Of a DNA stretch of 12,360 nucleotides, positions 11,942 through 12,360 are shown in pieces (position 1 is the first letter of the stretch; every line of letters starts with the position of its first letter). The notes under the pieces were generated by a model. It was not told the DNA's origin, ran no database searches, and saw only the letters and a list, made by a program, of their open reading frames with translations. The position numbers were made by a program, and so were the translations under genes. Source of the stretch: an uncultured bacterium. Its GTDB lineage: Bacteria > Patescibacteria > Microgenomatia > Levybacterales > UBA12049. The stretch lies in assembly GCA_946885425.1 (NCBI GenBank), contig CAMPGJ010000023.1, positions 1 to 12,360 on the forward strand, written 5' to 3'.

Positions 11942-12360
11942 ATGAATAAAGAAGAATTAAAAAAAGTAGAAGGTGTTATTGAGCAATTATTTGCTCTTCT
12001 TGAATTAGATGGAACATTTTCTGTAGAAGAAGAAAATGAGACAATTAACGTCCTCATGGATACCAAGGATACAGGATTGGTGATCGGATATCACGGGGAA
12101 GCACTTGAATCTTTGCAGCTTATCCTTTCTCTGGCAATTGCAAAGAAACTTGGTACATTCCGCCGAGTTTCTATCGAAGTTGACGGTTATAAGAAGAACA
12201 GGGTTGAATACCTTGAGAAGCTAGCGGTACAGATGAAAGAAAAAGCACTTGAAGAGAACAGAGAACAGGTACTTAGCGAGCTTAGATCATGGGAACGCCG
12301 CATCGTTCACATGTTCCTTCAGGAAGATGACCAAGTTACTTCCGAATCAGAAGGAAGAGG
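11942..12360 (+). CDS. jag: Jag/SpoIIIJ-associated KH-R3H RNA-binding protein, 3' end outside the window
   Basis: A partial gene: 139 complete codons are visible and the frame is open to the window edge. Residues 1-40 form a Jag N-terminal-like acidic segment. Residues about 37-81 are a KH domain with the GxxG loop G49-Y-H-G52 (LVIGYHGEALESLQLILSLA) and the strand RRVSIEVDGYKKNR. The R3H domain begins about residue 85 and shows its RxxxH signature in RRIVH (R119, H123). The pairing of KH and R3H is diagnostic of Jag (KhpB/EloR), an RNA-binding protein of cell elongation and sRNA biology in Gram-positive bacteria, commonly encoded after yidC. Two bases separate its ATG from the yidC stop. No Shine-Dalgarno sequence is visible, so translation may depend on coupling. 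Confidence 0.93.
   Translation, partial: MNKEELKKVEGVIEQLFALLELDGTFSVEEENETINVLMDTKDTGLVIGYHGEALESLQLILSLAIAKKLGTFRRVSIEVDGYKKNRVEYLEKLAVQMKEKALEENREQVLSELRSWERRIVHMFLQEDDQVTSESEGR

Overview
The window is ordinary chromosomal DNA of a bacterium that uses the standard code: TGA is a working stop for several genes, which argues against the code-25 lineages Gracilibacteria and Absconditabacteria. The 360-residue housekeeping sigma factor, the short five-helix YidC without a periplasmic domain, the S23-type four-helix bundle gene and the small repeats at gene borders together suggest a small-genome lineage such as the Candidate Phyla Radiation (Patescibacteria, perhaps Microgenomates). That placement is inference; no rRNA is present to test it.

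Layout. (1) 1-1118, plus strand: a glycine-rich stress-protein-like gene with the window's only textbook Shine-Dalgarno sequence, then a small MazG-type nucleotide pyrophosphohydrolase gene behind an extended -10 promoter and a perfect hairpin. (2) 1132-5180, minus strand: a Pro/Thr-rich single-pass membrane protein of unknown role, a terminator, dnaG (primase) and rpoD (main sigma factor). dnaG and rpoD are the classical partners of the macromolecular synthesis operon, but here a repeat element and a separate promoter lie between them. (3) 5231-9639, plus strand: a comM/yifB AAA+ gene, an S23-family cassette bounded by inverted repeats, and a Ca2+-type P-type ATPase. (4) 9640-10799: a repeat-rich spacer and ruvB on the minus strand. 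(5) 10841 to the end, plus strand: yidD-yidC-jag, the membrane-protein insertion operon, with jag running off the edge.

How the genes fit together. Most are information-processing or envelope housekeeping: replication priming (DnaG), transcription initiation (RpoD), Holliday-junction branch migration (RuvB), branch migration during natural transformation (ComM), membrane protein insertion (YidD/YidC/Jag), nucleotide hygiene (MazG) and cation export (P-type ATPase). No recognised defence, phage or biosynthetic cluster is present.

The unusual material lies between the genes. Almost every border carries a different short-period repeat or palindrome (periods of 7, 8, about 12 or 14 bases), some reaching into coding sequence. 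Several promoters place an extended -10 box 6-8 bases before the ATG, which predicts leaderless mRNAs. The S23 gene sits between long inverted repeats, resembling a 23S rRNA intervening sequence placed outside rRNA. A possible small RNA lies between the membrane-protein gene and dnaG.
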